A stretch of 64,000 nt of DNA from Curtobacterium ammoniigenes NBRC 101786 (lineage in GTDB: Bacteria > Actinomycetota > Actinomycetes > Actinomycetales > Microbacteriaceae). The stretch spans positions 1 to 64,000 of the forward strand of contig NZ_BCSV01000002.1 in NCBI RefSeq assembly GCF_001571045.1, written 5' to 3'. A program made the translations under genes and the position numbers. Below are positions 8,642-15,987 of this stretch, piece after piece; the stretch's first letter is position 1; each line of letters begins with the position of its first letter. Under the pieces are notes generated by a model. It had not been told where the DNA came from. It worked only from the letters and a program-made list of their open reading frames with translations, and ran no database searches.

Positions 8642-8914
8642 TCAGCCGCCCAGCAACGACGGGATCTGCGCGAAGAGCTGCTGCGTGAACGACACGAGCT
8701 GCGCGATCATCCAGCTGCCGCAGATCATCAGCGCGATCGCGACTCCCACCGCCTTCGGCACGAACGAGAGCGTGACCTCCTGGATCTGCGTGATCGACTG
8801 GATGAGCGAGATCGCGAAGCCGATGACCAACGCCGTGAGGACCATCGGCGCGGCGAGTTCGGCCATCATCGTGAGCGCTTCGGCCGCGATCTTCAGGACT
8901 GCTGCAGAGTTCAT
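8642..8914 (-). CDS. fliQ: Flagellar export protein FliQ
   Basis: A 90-residue protein with two membrane helices (LAAPMVLTALVIGFAISLIQ and VPKAVGVAIALMICGSWMI) joined by the family sequence SITQIQEVTLSFVPK. Length and motif are those of FliQ. The ATG at 8912-8914 is chosen by alignment with the family N-terminus; the same frame stays open far upstream through fliP, but that part is a shadow. It lies 5 bp after fliP. Confidence 0.96.
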   Translation of the reverse strand: MNSAAVLKIAAEALTMMAELAAPMVLTALVIGFAISLIQSITQIQEVTLSFVPKAVGVAIALMICGSWMIAQLVSFTQQLFAQIPSLLGG

Positions 8915-8919
8915 GGTTC

Positions 8920-9789
8920 CTACCGATAGCTCGCGACGAGAGATTGGATGATGAGACCCCAGCCGTCGACGAGGACGAACAGCAGGATCTTGAACGGCAG
9001 CGACACCATGACCGGCGGCAGCATCATCATGCCGAGCGACATCAGTCCCGCAGAGACGACGAGGTCGATCACGAGGAACGGGATGTAGATCACGAAGCCG
9101 ATGATGAACGCGCTGCGGAGCTCGGAGATGACGAACGCGGGGATGAGCGTCGTCAGCGGGACGGCTGCCATGTTCGCCGGGTTCGCCCGGCCGGCCGCGC
9201 GCGTGATCAGCGCCACGTCGGCCTGACGCGTGTGCGCGCCGAGGAACGTCTTCAGCGGCGCTTCCGCGGCCTGGACGGCCGGGCCGAATCCGATGTGCCC
9301 CGACAGGTAGGGCTGAATCGCGTCCGTGTTGATGTGGCCGATCGTCGGCCCCATGATGAACAGCGTCAGGAAAAGCGAGAGGCCGGCGAGCACCTGGTTC
9401 GGCGGGATCGACTGCAGGCCAAGCGCGTTGCGGGCCATCGACAGCACCACGAACACCTTCGTGAACGACGACACCATGATGAGCAGCCCCGGCGCGACTG
9501 CCAGGAGGGTCACGCCGAGCAGCGTGACGATCGTGCTGGCCGGGGTGCCGTTGATGCCGTTGATCGACACGGTAGGGCCGCCGGAGCCCGATCCCGCGGC
9601 GGGAGTCGCCGGCGCGGTAGGCGCAGCGGGCGTCGCGGGAGCGACCGGCCCGTGCGAGGGGAGCGTCGCACCATGCGCCTGCGTCGCGGTGAGCAGCACC
9701 ATGCCGGCGACACACAGGAGAACACCGATCGGCAGCACGAGGCGGCGGATCGCCTCCTGACGGCGACCGGCCTGGACGAGAGCGGTCAT
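8920..9789 (-). CDS. fliP: Flagellar export protein FliP
   Basis: A 289-residue gate protein with a cleavable-looking signal sequence (RRLVLPIGVLLCVAGMVLLTATQAHGA), then a Pro/Ala-rich spacer (about residues 45-70) longer than in enteric FliP. The family core follows: LLAVAPGLLIMVSSFTKVFVVLSMARNALG, PPNQVLAGLSLFLTLFIM, FVISELRSAFIIGFVIYIPF and the terminal MMMLPPVMVSLPFKILLFVLVDGW. The start ATG overlaps the fliO stop as ATGA. Confidence 0.96.
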   Translation of the reverse strand: MTALVQAGRRQEAIRRLVLPIGVLLCVAGMVLLTATQAHGATLPSHGPVAPATPAAPTAPATPAAGSGSGGPTVSINGINGTPASTIVTLLGVTLLAVAPGLLIMVSSFTKVFVVLSMARNALGLQSIPPNQVLAGLSLFLTLFIMGPTIGHINTDAIQPYLSGHIGFGPAVQAAEAPLKTFLGAHTRQADVALITRAAGRANPANMAAVPLTTLIPAFVISELRSAFIIGFVIYIPFLVIDLVVSAGLMSLGMMMLPPVMVSLPFKILLFVLVDGWGLIIQSLVASYR

Positions 9790-10268
9790 AGGGTGTTCCG
9801 CACCGACTGGGCCGCTTTCTTCCACGTGTCGAGCGAGGTGATGGTCTGCGAGAACGTCGGCTGGGCGGCAGCGCGCCGACCGCGCGCCGGTGTGGACGGG
9901 CGGGGCACCCCGGCGACCGCAGCAGCAGCAGCCGCAGCTGGCGGAACCGCGACGGAGGCCCGACTCGGCGTGGGATCCGCCATGGCGACATCGTTGGCGG
10001 AGGCGACCACGGCCTCCGGGGCGTCCGCGTCGCGGGACTTCAGCACCGACACCGCGCCGTCCGTGACACCGAGGACGAATCGCGTGCCATCCGCCTCGAC
10101 GACCACGATGCGGGACTTCCCGCCGAGCGAGTGCCTGCTCACGACCGTCACCGCGTGCCCGGACTGGCGCTTGGTCCACTTCCGGCTCTTCTTCTGCGCG
10201 AACCAGAGCAGCCCGCTGACCACGGCCAGCGAGATGACGACCCGGACGATCGTGAACAGCGTGTCCAC
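9786..10268 (-). CDS. fliO: Flagellar biosynthetic protein FliO
   Basis: A 160-residue single-pass protein that helps assemble the FliP ring. One N-terminal membrane helix (VRVVISLAVVSGLLWFAQKK) is followed by the FliO domain (VTVVSRHSLGGKSRIVVVEADGTRFVLGVTDGAVSVL). A low-complexity Ala/Pro tail follows and ends TSLDTWKKAAQSVRNTL. The start is GTG. The gene lies 2 bp after fliN and overlaps fliP by 4 bp. Confidence 0.9.
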   Translation of the reverse strand: MDTLFTIVRVVISLAVVSGLLWFAQKKSRKWTKRQSGHAVTVVSRHSLGGKSRIVVVEADGTRFVLGVTDGAVSVLKSRDADAPEAVVASANDVAMADPTPSRASVAVPPAAAAAAAVAGVPRPSTPARGRRAAAQPTFSQTITSLDTWKKAAQSVRNTL

Positions 10269-10270
10269 GG

Positions 10271-10960
10271 TCAGACGAGCTCGTCAGCGCGGTCGAGGAT
10301 CTGGGTGATCCGGACGGCGTAGTCCTGATCGACGACGACGATCTCGCCATGGGCGATGAGCCGGCCGTTCAGGAGCACGTCCGCCGGCGCTCCGGCCGAC
10401 CGGTCGAGTTCGATGACACCGCCCGGTTCGATCGCGAGGACGTCGCGGACGGACATCCGGGTGCGCCCGATCTCGACGGTCAACGCCATCTCGATGTTGG
10501 AGATACGGGCGAGCCGGCCCGCGACGTCGACGGGCCCGGCGCCGGAGGTCGTGGTGGCGAGCCGCCGGATGGCGAACCAGCCGAGCTCCTGGCCGCTCTC
10601 GTCGCTGATGGTGAAGGTCTGTGCCTCGAGGTCTTCGAAGACGCGGGAGGCGTCCTCGACCGAGGAGTCGCCGAGCACGCCGCTACCCAGCAGCTCGGAC
10701 GCGGCGACGAGACTCGGATGCAGCACGGCAGCGATGTCGAGGCCGAGCGCGCCGCCGGTCTGCGCGAACACGGCGCCCGCGTCCTGCACGGCGAGCGCGA
10801 GTTCGGCAGACGGGGAGCCGACGAACATGGCGACGACGGCCTGCCGCACCGCGGCCGGTACCGGACTGCCGGCTGGCCGTGGGGTGACGTGGAGCGTGCC
10901 GACGCCGAGCGGCGCGGTGGCGAGCGTCTGCGCGGCGGCGGTGTACGCGTTCTCGATCAT
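10271..10960 (-). CDS. fliN: Flagellar motor switch protein FliN, N-terminally extended
   Basis: A 229-residue C-ring protein. The C-terminal 80 residues are the SpoA/FliN domain (ISNIEMALTVEIGRTRMSVRDVLAIEPGGVIELDRSAGAPADVLLNGRLIAHGEIVVVDQDYAVRITQIL). About 140 residues precede it, absent from the 137-residue enteric FliN. This part (AAVRQAVVAMFVGSPSAELALAV, VAASELLGSGVLGD, VFEDLEAQTFTISDESGQELGWFAIRR) may be a divergent CheC-like domain as in FliY, but I see no clear phosphatase motif. The start ATG overlaps the fliM stop by one base. Confidence 0.92.
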   Translation of the reverse strand: MIENAYTAAAQTLATAPLGVGTLHVTPRPAGSPVPAAVRQAVVAMFVGSPSAELALAVQDAGAVFAQTGGALGLDIAAVLHPSLVAASELLGSGVLGDSSVEDASRVFEDLEAQTFTISDESGQELGWFAIRRLATTTSGAGPVDVAGRLARISNIEMALTVEIGRTRMSVRDVLAIEPGGVIELDRSAGAPADVLLNGRLIAHGEIVVVDQDYAVRITQILDRADELV

Positions 10961-11844
10961 CAGTTCTCCTCGGATGTGGTGACGACGACGGCGAGTCGGG
11001 ATCCGATGGCCCCGACCGCGGCGGTCGCGACGGGCTGCTCCCCCGCTGCGACGATGAGTGGACGACTGGTCTGGTGCGGCAGGGGGATGAGGTCGCCGAC
11101 CTTGAGTCGGAGGATCGCCTCCGGGGACATGCGCGCAGGGCGGAGGCGGGCCGACACCTCGATGGGGACGAGTGCCAGCTGCGCTTGGAGGGTCTGGCGA
11201 ACGTCTGCCGTGTGCACGGTCGGGTTCGCTTCGCCGAGGTGTTCGAGGAGGACCGGCGCGGGCAGCGCGAGGCTCGCCTCGGTGATGTCCTCGCCGACGC
11301 GGATGCTGAACCGAGCGACGACCATGAGCTCTGTGGTGGGTGCCGCCTGTGCGAACTGCGAGTTGTACTGGATCGCGTCGACGCGGATCGACCGGGCGAG
11401 CAGCGAGCCGAACGAGTAGCGGAGGTCTTCGAGCGCGTCGTTCATGAGTCGCTGCACGAGCGCGTGCTCGACGGCGGTGAACGTGCGCTCGGACACGCCG
11501 AGCCGTCGGGTGCCGCCGAGCATCGCTTCAACCCAGCCGAGCGCCGCGCGCGTCGGGAACTGGATGACGCCGCGCGGCTCCATGTCCGAGATCGCGCAGA
11601 GCACCATCGCGGTGGTCCCCGGCAGCGCTGCGGCGTATTCGTCGTAGGTGTGCATGGCGACCTGCTCGCACGTCACCTGGGAGCGCACGCGCACCTTCGC
11701 GGTGAGCTGCGTGCCCCACTGGCGCGCGAACGTCGCGAACGCGACCTCGAGCACCCTCGAGTGTTCGCGTGCCAGGGTCGCCGGACGCCGGAAGTCGTAA
11801 GGGCGCACCTCGGGGGCGTCGCGCTGTGCCGTGCCGGTGATCAT
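10960..11844 (-). CDS. fliM: Flagellar motor switch protein FliM lacking the CheY-binding N-terminus
   Basis: A 294-residue C-ring protein linking FliG and FliN. The middle domain is clear (YDFRRPATLAREHSRVLEVAFATFARQW; VLCAISDMEPRGVIQFP; LGVSERTFTAVEHALVQRLMNDALEDLRYSF), and the end is a SpoA domain (LALVPIEVSARLRPARMSPEAILRLKVGDLIPL). The usual N-terminal helix that binds CheY-P (LSQxEIDxLL) is missing: the protein starts MITGTAQRDAPEVRPYDFRRP. The start is well fixed by a 4-bp overlap with motB. No che gene is present nearby, so switching may work differently or not by CheY. Confidence 0.93.
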   Translation of the reverse strand: MITGTAQRDAPEVRPYDFRRPATLAREHSRVLEVAFATFARQWGTQLTAKVRVRSQVTCEQVAMHTYDEYAAALPGTTAMVLCAISDMEPRGVIQFPTRAALGWVEAMLGGTRRLGVSERTFTAVEHALVQRLMNDALEDLRYSFGSLLARSIRVDAIQYNSQFAQAAPTTELMVVARFSIRVGEDITEASLALPAPVLLEHLGEANPTVHTADVRQTLQAQLALVPIEVSARLRPARMSPEAILRLKVGDLIPLPHQTSRPLIVAAGEQPVATAAVGAIGSRLAVVVTTSEEN

Positions 11845-12752
11845 TGGTTCCCCGATCCCCCCGCGACGACCTGCGGGATCAGATTGCGGACTGCTTCGTC
11901 TTTGGAGGACCGCACCACGATGTCGACGCGACGGTCCTGTGCCAGCTGGGCCGGGTCCGTCGTCGTGGTCGCGTCCGCGGAACCGTCGCTGACGGCGTAG
12001 ATCCGCGGCGCGGGGATGCCGGACTGGTCGGTGAGCCGGCGCAGCACGGCGATCGCGCGAGCCGCGGCGAGATCCCAGTTCGTCGCGTACGGGGCGTCAG
12101 GCGTTCGGGCGTCGGCGTGTCCTTCGATCGACATCGTGTACGGCGTCGGGAGGAGCACCGGGCCGATGGCGTCGATCGTCGCGAGCGCGGTCGGGGTGAG
12201 GTCGGCTGCGTTCGTGTCGAAGAAGGTGTTGCCGCCGATCAGCCCGATGGTGAGGCCGCGCTGGTCGATCGTGTACGAGACGTTGCTCTGCAGGTGTTCG
12301 GCGGTGAGTTTCGCGTTGATGGCGTCTTCGACCTTCTTGAGGTCGGCGACCTCTTGCGCGGCCTGCGCCAGCGCCGCGGGATCAGGAGCGGGGGTGGCCG
12401 ATGCGCTCGTCGTCGGTGTCGGGGTCGCCGCCGGGGTTGCCGTTGCATCGGGTGCCGAGGGGCTGGGTGCCGACACCGCGAGGGAGTCGCTCTGCGCGAC
12501 GTTGACGTCCTTCGCAGGGACGATCACCCCCTTCGCCGTGTCGATCTTCTGGCTCTTCACGGAGCCGAATCCGGTCTGCAGCGAGTTCTTGAGCTCGTTG
12601 AACTTGTGGGCGTCGATGGACGACATCGAGAACAGGACGATGAAGGTGACCATCAACACGGTGACCATGTCCATGTAGGACGCCATCCACCGTTCGTCGT
12701 TGGCGTGCTGCTCGTCGTGTCCGGCGTTCGATGACCGGCGTCCCCGACTCAC
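11841..12752 (-). CDS. motB: Flagellar stator protein MotB
   Basis: A 303-residue peptidoglycan-anchored stator subunit. The single membrane helix contains the essential proton-carrying Asp (WMASYMDMVTVLMVTFIVLFS, Asp at about residue 28). A long Pro/Ala/Thr linker follows (about residues 80-130). The OmpA-like domain is at the C-terminus (GGNTFFDTNAADLTP; YTMSIEGHADARTPDAPYATNWDLAAARAIAVLRRL). The start is taken as GTG at 12750-12752, overlapping the motA stop as GTGA; the frame is open further upstream but only as a shadow of motA. SYMD points to a proton-driven rather than sodium-driven motor. Confidence 0.94.
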   Translation of the reverse strand: MSRGRRSSNAGHDEQHANDERWMASYMDMVTVLMVTFIVLFSMSSIDAHKFNELKNSLQTGFGSVKSQKIDTAKGVIVPAKDVNVAQSDSLAVSAPSPSAPDATATPAATPTPTTSASATPAPDPAALAQAAQEVADLKKVEDAINAKLTAEHLQSNVSYTIDQRGLTIGLIGGNTFFDTNAADLTPTALATIDAIGPVLLPTPYTMSIEGHADARTPDAPYATNWDLAAARAIAVLRRLTDQSGIPAPRIYAVSDGSADATTTTDPAQLAQDRRVDIVVRSSKDEAVRNLIPQVVAGGSGNQ

Positions 12753-13573
12753 GGCGCCACCGGCGCGCTCGTCTCGGCGCCGATCGGTGCCGCATCGGAC
12801 TTCGCTGCCTTCTTCTTGCCGGCGACCGCCCGTGCCGGCACCATCGCCTTCAGCCGCTCCCCAAGTGCACGGGAGCCGCTGCCTGCCTGGATCGCGAGCA
12901 CTGCCTCGATGATCAGGTCCATGCGCTCGACCTCGATGTCCGCCAGGCGGCGCATGCGGGTTGAGATCGGCAGCCAGAGGAAGTTCGCGGACAGGAGGCC
13001 CCACAGGGTCGCGATGAACGCGCTCGCGATCATCGGGCCGAGTTTGTCGGGGGTCGACAGGTTCCCGAGCACGTGTGTGAGCGACACGACGGTCCCGACG
13101 ATGCCGATGGTCGGGGCGTATCCGCCGAGGCTCGCGAAGAACGCCGACGATCCTCGGTGCGCTTTCGACCAGGTCGCCTCCTGGTCTTCGAGGAGTGCGC
13201 GCAGGTCGGCGGAGTCCGTGCCGTCAGCGACCCCTTGGAGCGCCGAGCTGAGGAACGGGTCGTCGATCGCGGCGATGTCATCCTCGAGTGCGAGGAGACC
13301 GCGCTGTCGGGCGGTGTCGGCAAGCTCGCCGAGCCGTTCGATGAGCGCACCGAAATCGGGCCGCTTGCCGCGGAACGCGACCGGCACCCCTTTGAACGCG
13401 TCGATGGCGTCGCCGAGCGTCGATCCCGCGACTCCGACGGAAACGGTGGCGCCGAGGACGAACACGACCGGGCCGACGAGGAGCAGCGAGGCGAAGCTCT
13501 CGTGTTCCATCGTGACCATCGCACCGAGCGAACCGAGCGCGCCGAGCAGGCCAAGCAGCATGCCGAGATCCAC
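12749..13573 (-). CDS. motA: Flagellar stator protein MotA
   Basis: A 274-residue stator subunit with four membrane helices. The first is MDLGMLLGLLGALGSLGAMVTM; the later pair spans GGYAPTIGIVGTVVSLTHVLGNL and LGPMIASAFIATLWGLLSANFLWLPI, with the conserved Pro residues around the ion channel. The cytoplasmic loop lies between. The C-terminus (GERLKAMVPARAVAGKKKAAKSD) is basic. It is 2 bp from flbD and overlaps motB. Confidence 0.95.
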   Translation of the reverse strand: MDLGMLLGLLGALGSLGAMVTMEHESFASLLLVGPVVFVLGATVSVGVAGSTLGDAIDAFKGVPVAFRGKRPDFGALIERLGELADTARQRGLLALEDDIAAIDDPFLSSALQGVADGTDSADLRALLEDQEATWSKAHRGSSAFFASLGGYAPTIGIVGTVVSLTHVLGNLSTPDKLGPMIASAFIATLWGLLSANFLWLPISTRMRRLADIEVERMDLIIEAVLAIQAGSGSRALGERLKAMVPARAVAGKKKAAKSDAAPIGAETSAPVAP

Positions 13574-13575
13574 GA

Positions 13576-13782
13576 TCAGCGCCCCCCGCCCTGATAGGCG
13601 CGCGCGACGACGTCCGCCCGGAACTGCATGACGCGCTCAATGACCTCCGCGATCGGCTCCCGCACGACATAGCGCACCCCGTCGACCATGGTCAGGGTCG
13701 TGTCCGGCTCCGCGGTGATCCGTTCGATCAGATCGGCGTTCACGGCGAACGACGCATCGTTCAGCCTGGTCACCATGATCAT
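13576..13782 (-). CDS. flbD: FlbD/SwrD family flagellar protein
   Basis: A 68-residue protein of the FlbD/SwrD family, known in Bacillus to increase motor power. It reads MIMVTRLNDASFAVNADLIERITAEPDTTLTMVDG, then VRYVVREPIAEVIERVMQF. The ATG at 13780-13782 is chosen because GGAG lies six bases upstream; an in-frame ATG two codons later is an alternative. It heads the flbD-motAB-fliMNOPQR-flhBA block and is preceded by a sigma-28-like promoter. Confidence 0.9.
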   Translation of the reverse strand: MIMVTRLNDASFAVNADLIERITAEPDTTLTMVDGVRYVVREPIAEVIERVMQFRADVVARAYQGGGR

Positions 13783-13838
13783 GTGGACTCCGTGACGGAA
13801 GAGACGGGATCGCCGCCGGCTGGAGGCTTCGACGCTCT

Positions 13839-13866
13839 CTATCGGCACACGGGTCGAGGTCGTAAG
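13839..13866 (-). promoter_or_regulatory. Sigma-28-type promoter upstream of flbD
   Basis: On the minus strand CTTAC (13866-13862), exactly 15 nt, then GCCGATAG (13846-13839). It matches three other sites in the locus and resembles the sigma-28 consensus (TAAA, 15 nt, GCCGATAA). Transcription would start near 13832, giving an approximately 50-nt leader for flbD. Confidence 0.75.
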
Positions 13867-13975
13867 GGCGGGCGCCTCGCTCTCCTCGCACTCAGGATGA
13901 CCACGACCGGTCTCGCTTACGTTGGTGCCCGTAGTCGGGACCACTGCGCCGGAATCCCGACCGCGGGGACAACAG

Positions 13976-14009
13976 TGAAGCCCGCCACCTGGCAGGGTGG
14001 CGGGCTTCA
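13976..14009. other. Strong 14-bp hairpin in the flgE/flbD gap
   Basis: TGAAGCCCGCCACC (13976-13989) and GGTGGCGGGCTTCA (13996-14009) are perfect complements around a 6-nt loop. It lies between the flbD promoter and a small plus-strand ORF. The rest of 13867-14158 holds no gene; it also has CCAAGC/GCTTGG at 14051-14068 and two copies of GTAGTCGGGA (near 13931 and 14076). The hairpin could end a transcript on either strand or belong to a structured leader RNA. Confidence 0.7.
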
Positions 14010-14158
14010 GTTGGCCTTCCGAGTGGAGGACCAGGGGCCGCAACGAGACCCCAAGCTCTACCGCTTGGTTCCAGTGTAGTCGGGATGACCCCGGCTCCGC
14101 GCCCCTGGTGCACTGCTTCTCGTGTCCGCCGGCGCCGGACCCTGAAGGAGGTGCCCCC

Positions 14159-14269
14159 TTGCCAAACGACAAGGACACCCCGCCCAGGCAGCAGAGGCCG
14201 TGGATCGGCATCGCAACACTTGCGGTGACCTTTGCACGGTTCCTACTCGACCTGATGCGCGAACGGTAA
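14159..14269 (+). CDS. Small putative membrane peptide, antisense to the flagellar operon
   Basis: A 36-codon ORF starting TTG, preceded by a near-perfect ribosome binding site (AAGGAGG, 7 nt away) that is stronger than most in this window. The peptide has a charged/Pro-rich start (PNDKDTPPRQQRP), a hydrophobic stretch (WIGIATLAVTFARFLLDL) and a basic end (MRER). It is followed within 11 bp by a terminator-like hairpin. It stands alone on the plus strand between flgE and flbD. Small hydrophobic peptides with basic ends and structured leaders are typical of type I toxins and holin-like peptides, but I do not recognise a family, and the function is open. Confidence 0.55.
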   Translation: MPNDKDTPPRQQRPWIGIATLAVTFARFLLDLMRER

Positions 14270-14279
14270 CCAGGGAAGG

Positions 14280-14308
14280 CGGCCCCGCACTTCGACAGTG
14301 CGGGGCCG
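14280..14308. terminator. 11-bp hairpin after the small peptide gene and flgE
   Basis: CGGCCCCGCAC (14280-14290) and GTGCGGGGCCG (14298-14308) pair perfectly around TTCGACA. It lies 11 bp past the stop of the small peptide gene and 14 bp past the stop of flgE, so it can serve both strands. Only TT follows on the plus strand. Confidence 0.7.
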
Positions 14309-14322
14309 TTCGCGCCCCGTGC

Positions 14323-15498
14323 CTACTGCGTCTTGAGGCTGATGAGCTCCTGCAGCACGTCGTCCGACGTCGTGATGACGCGTGCCGAGGCCTGGAATGC
14401 CCGCTGCGCGACGATCAGGTTCGTGAACTCGCGCGAGAGGTCGACGTTGGAGCCTTCGAGCTGCCCGCTCGTCAGCGTGCCGAGGGTGCCGCTGCCGGCG
14501 ACACCGACCTGCGCGAGGCCGGAGTTCGGCGTCGCGACGAAGTTCGAGTCGCCCGCCTTCTCGAGCCCGTCCGGGTTGGTGAAGGATGCGAGCGCGATGC
14601 GCCCCATTGCCTGCTTCTGTCCGTTCGAGAACGACCCTTCGATGGTTCCGTCGTTGTCGAGTGTGAACGACTGCAGGGTTCCCGCGGCGGATCCGTCTTG
14701 CGAGGCGAAGGCGATCGATCCGGATCCGGCGAATCCGGAGAGCTGCGCCATGTTGACGGTCACGCCACCGACCGTGAGCGTCTGACCGCTCGTGATCGCG
14801 CCGTTCGTGAACGTCAGTGCGCCGCTCGCGCTCGCGCCTGCGCTGTCCGATCCCTGCACGTTCCATCCCGTCGCGGTGCGGGTGAACGACATCGTCAGGA
14901 TGCGCTGTGCCCCGGTCGCGTCGTACACGCTGACCTGGCTCTCGGCGGTGGCGCCGACGGCCGCGTCGTTCGACAGGTTCCCGGTCATGACCGCGTTCGC
15001 CGTGGCGCGCGCGGGCGACATGGTGCCGGGGTTCAGCTGCACGTTGGACACCGGGCCGGTCGCAGCGACGACGCCGTTGACGGCCGGCCATCCCTGCACG
15101 ATCGCGCCGCTCGGGGTCACCAGGTTGCCGTTGCCGTCGGTGGTGAAGTCGCCGGACCGGGTGTACTGGGTCTGGCCGCCGTTGTTGACGACGAAGAACC
15201 CGTTGCCGTTAATCATCAGGTTCGTCCCGACACCGGTGGTCTGTGCAGCTCCCTCGGTGAAATCGGTGGCGGTGGCGGCCACGCGGACACCGAGGCCGAC
15301 CTGGGCGGGGGACGTGCCTCCCTGGTTCGCCTGCGGCGCACCGGCGGGCTGGAGCATCTGCGAGAGCGTGTCCTCGAACTCGACCGACGACGCTTTGAAG
15401 CCGGTGGTGTTCACGTTGGCGATGTTGTTGCCGACCACATCGAGCATGGTCTGTTGCGCTTGGAGACCGGAGACTCCGGAGTCGAGTGAGCGGAGCAT
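14323..15498 (-). CDS. flgE: Flagellar hook protein FlgE
   Basis: A 391-residue hook subunit. The rod/hook N-terminal motif is MLRSLDSGVSGLQAQQTMLDVVGNNIANVNTTGFK. The FlgE/F/G central signature is present (GTNLMINGNGFFVVNNG, YTRSGDF). The coiled C-terminus reads LEGSNVDLSREFTNLIVAQRAFQASARVITTSDDVLQELISL. It closes the flgB operon, 28 bp after flgD, and is followed by a hairpin. No separate flgF or flgG is present, so this is the only FlgE/F/G-type protein in the locus. Confidence 0.94.
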   Translation of the reverse strand: MLRSLDSGVSGLQAQQTMLDVVGNNIANVNTTGFKASSVEFEDTLSQMLQPAGAPQANQGGTSPAQVGLGVRVAATATDFTEGAAQTTGVGTNLMINGNGFFVVNNGGQTQYTRSGDFTTDGNGNLVTPSGAIVQGWPAVNGVVAATGPVSNVQLNPGTMSPARATANAVMTGNLSNDAAVGATAESQVSVYDATGAQRILTMSFTRTATGWNVQGSDSAGASASGALTFTNGAITSGQTLTVGGVTVNMAQLSGFAGSGSIAFASQDGSAAGTLQSFTLDNDGTIEGSFSNGQKQAMGRIALASFTNPDGLEKAGDSNFVATPNSGLAQVGVAGSGTLGTLTSGQLEGSNVDLSREFTNLIVAQRAFQASARVITTSDDVLQELISLKTQ

Positions 15499-15526
15499 GG
15501 GATTCCTTTCGAGATGGACCGGAGCG

Positions 15527-15970
15527 TCAGGCGCTCGGGGTCTGGGTGACGCCGAGAACGCCCGAGAGCGCGACGGTGGTTCCGTTGACGGACACGGTCG
15601 GTGACGAACCGGAGAACGACGCGCCGGTGACGATGCCGCTTGCGGCGGCGCCGCTGGTGTCCGTGTAGCTGATGGTCTTGCCGATCAGGTCCGCGGCTGC
15701 TGCCTGCGCCTGGTAGGTGAGCGCTGAGCTCGATGTCGACTGCATCGACGTCATCTCCTGCATCATGCCGAGCTCGGTGGTCTGCTGAACCATCTGCGAC
15801 GAGTCCATCGGCTGGCTCGGGTCCTGGTTCTGCAGCTGTGCGACGAGGAGCTGCATGAAGTCGGAGGCGGTCATGCTGTTCTGACTCGCGTTCGCCGCGG
15901 CGGTCGCGGCGGTCGCCGGCACGGCGGGGATCACCGGCACGGTCTGCGCGGTCGGGGTGATGGCGGTCAT
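15527..15970 (-). CDS. flgD: Hook-capping scaffold protein FlgD
   Basis: A 147-residue hook assembly scaffold. The N-terminal FlgD motif is clear (MTASDFMQLLVAQLQNQDPSQPMDSSQMVQQTTELGMMQEM), followed by a short Ig/tudor-like part (AADLIGKTISYTDTSGAAASGIVTG, PTVSVNGTTVALSGVLGV). The protein is short compared with the 230-residue enteric form, as is common in Gram-positives. It lies 17 bp after fliK. Confidence 0.92.
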   Translation of the reverse strand: MTAITPTAQTVPVIPAVPATAATAAANASQNSMTASDFMQLLVAQLQNQDPSQPMDSSQMVQQTTELGMMQEMTSMQSTSSSALTYQAQAAAADLIGKTISYTDTSGAAASGIVTGASFSGSSPTVSVNGTTVALSGVLGVTQTPSA

Positions 15971-15987
15971 CGGGGGCTCCGTTTCAA

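Noticed and set aside
12753-13004. N-terminal extension of MotB by 84 residues
   Set aside because: The extension is an off-frame reading of motA; GTG at 12752 overlapping the motA stop gives a normal MotB start.
14010-14100. tRNA or tmRNA-like gene in the flgE/flbD gap
   Set aside because: The CCAAGC/GCTTGG stem and GGTTCC stretch do not assemble into acceptor, D and T arms.
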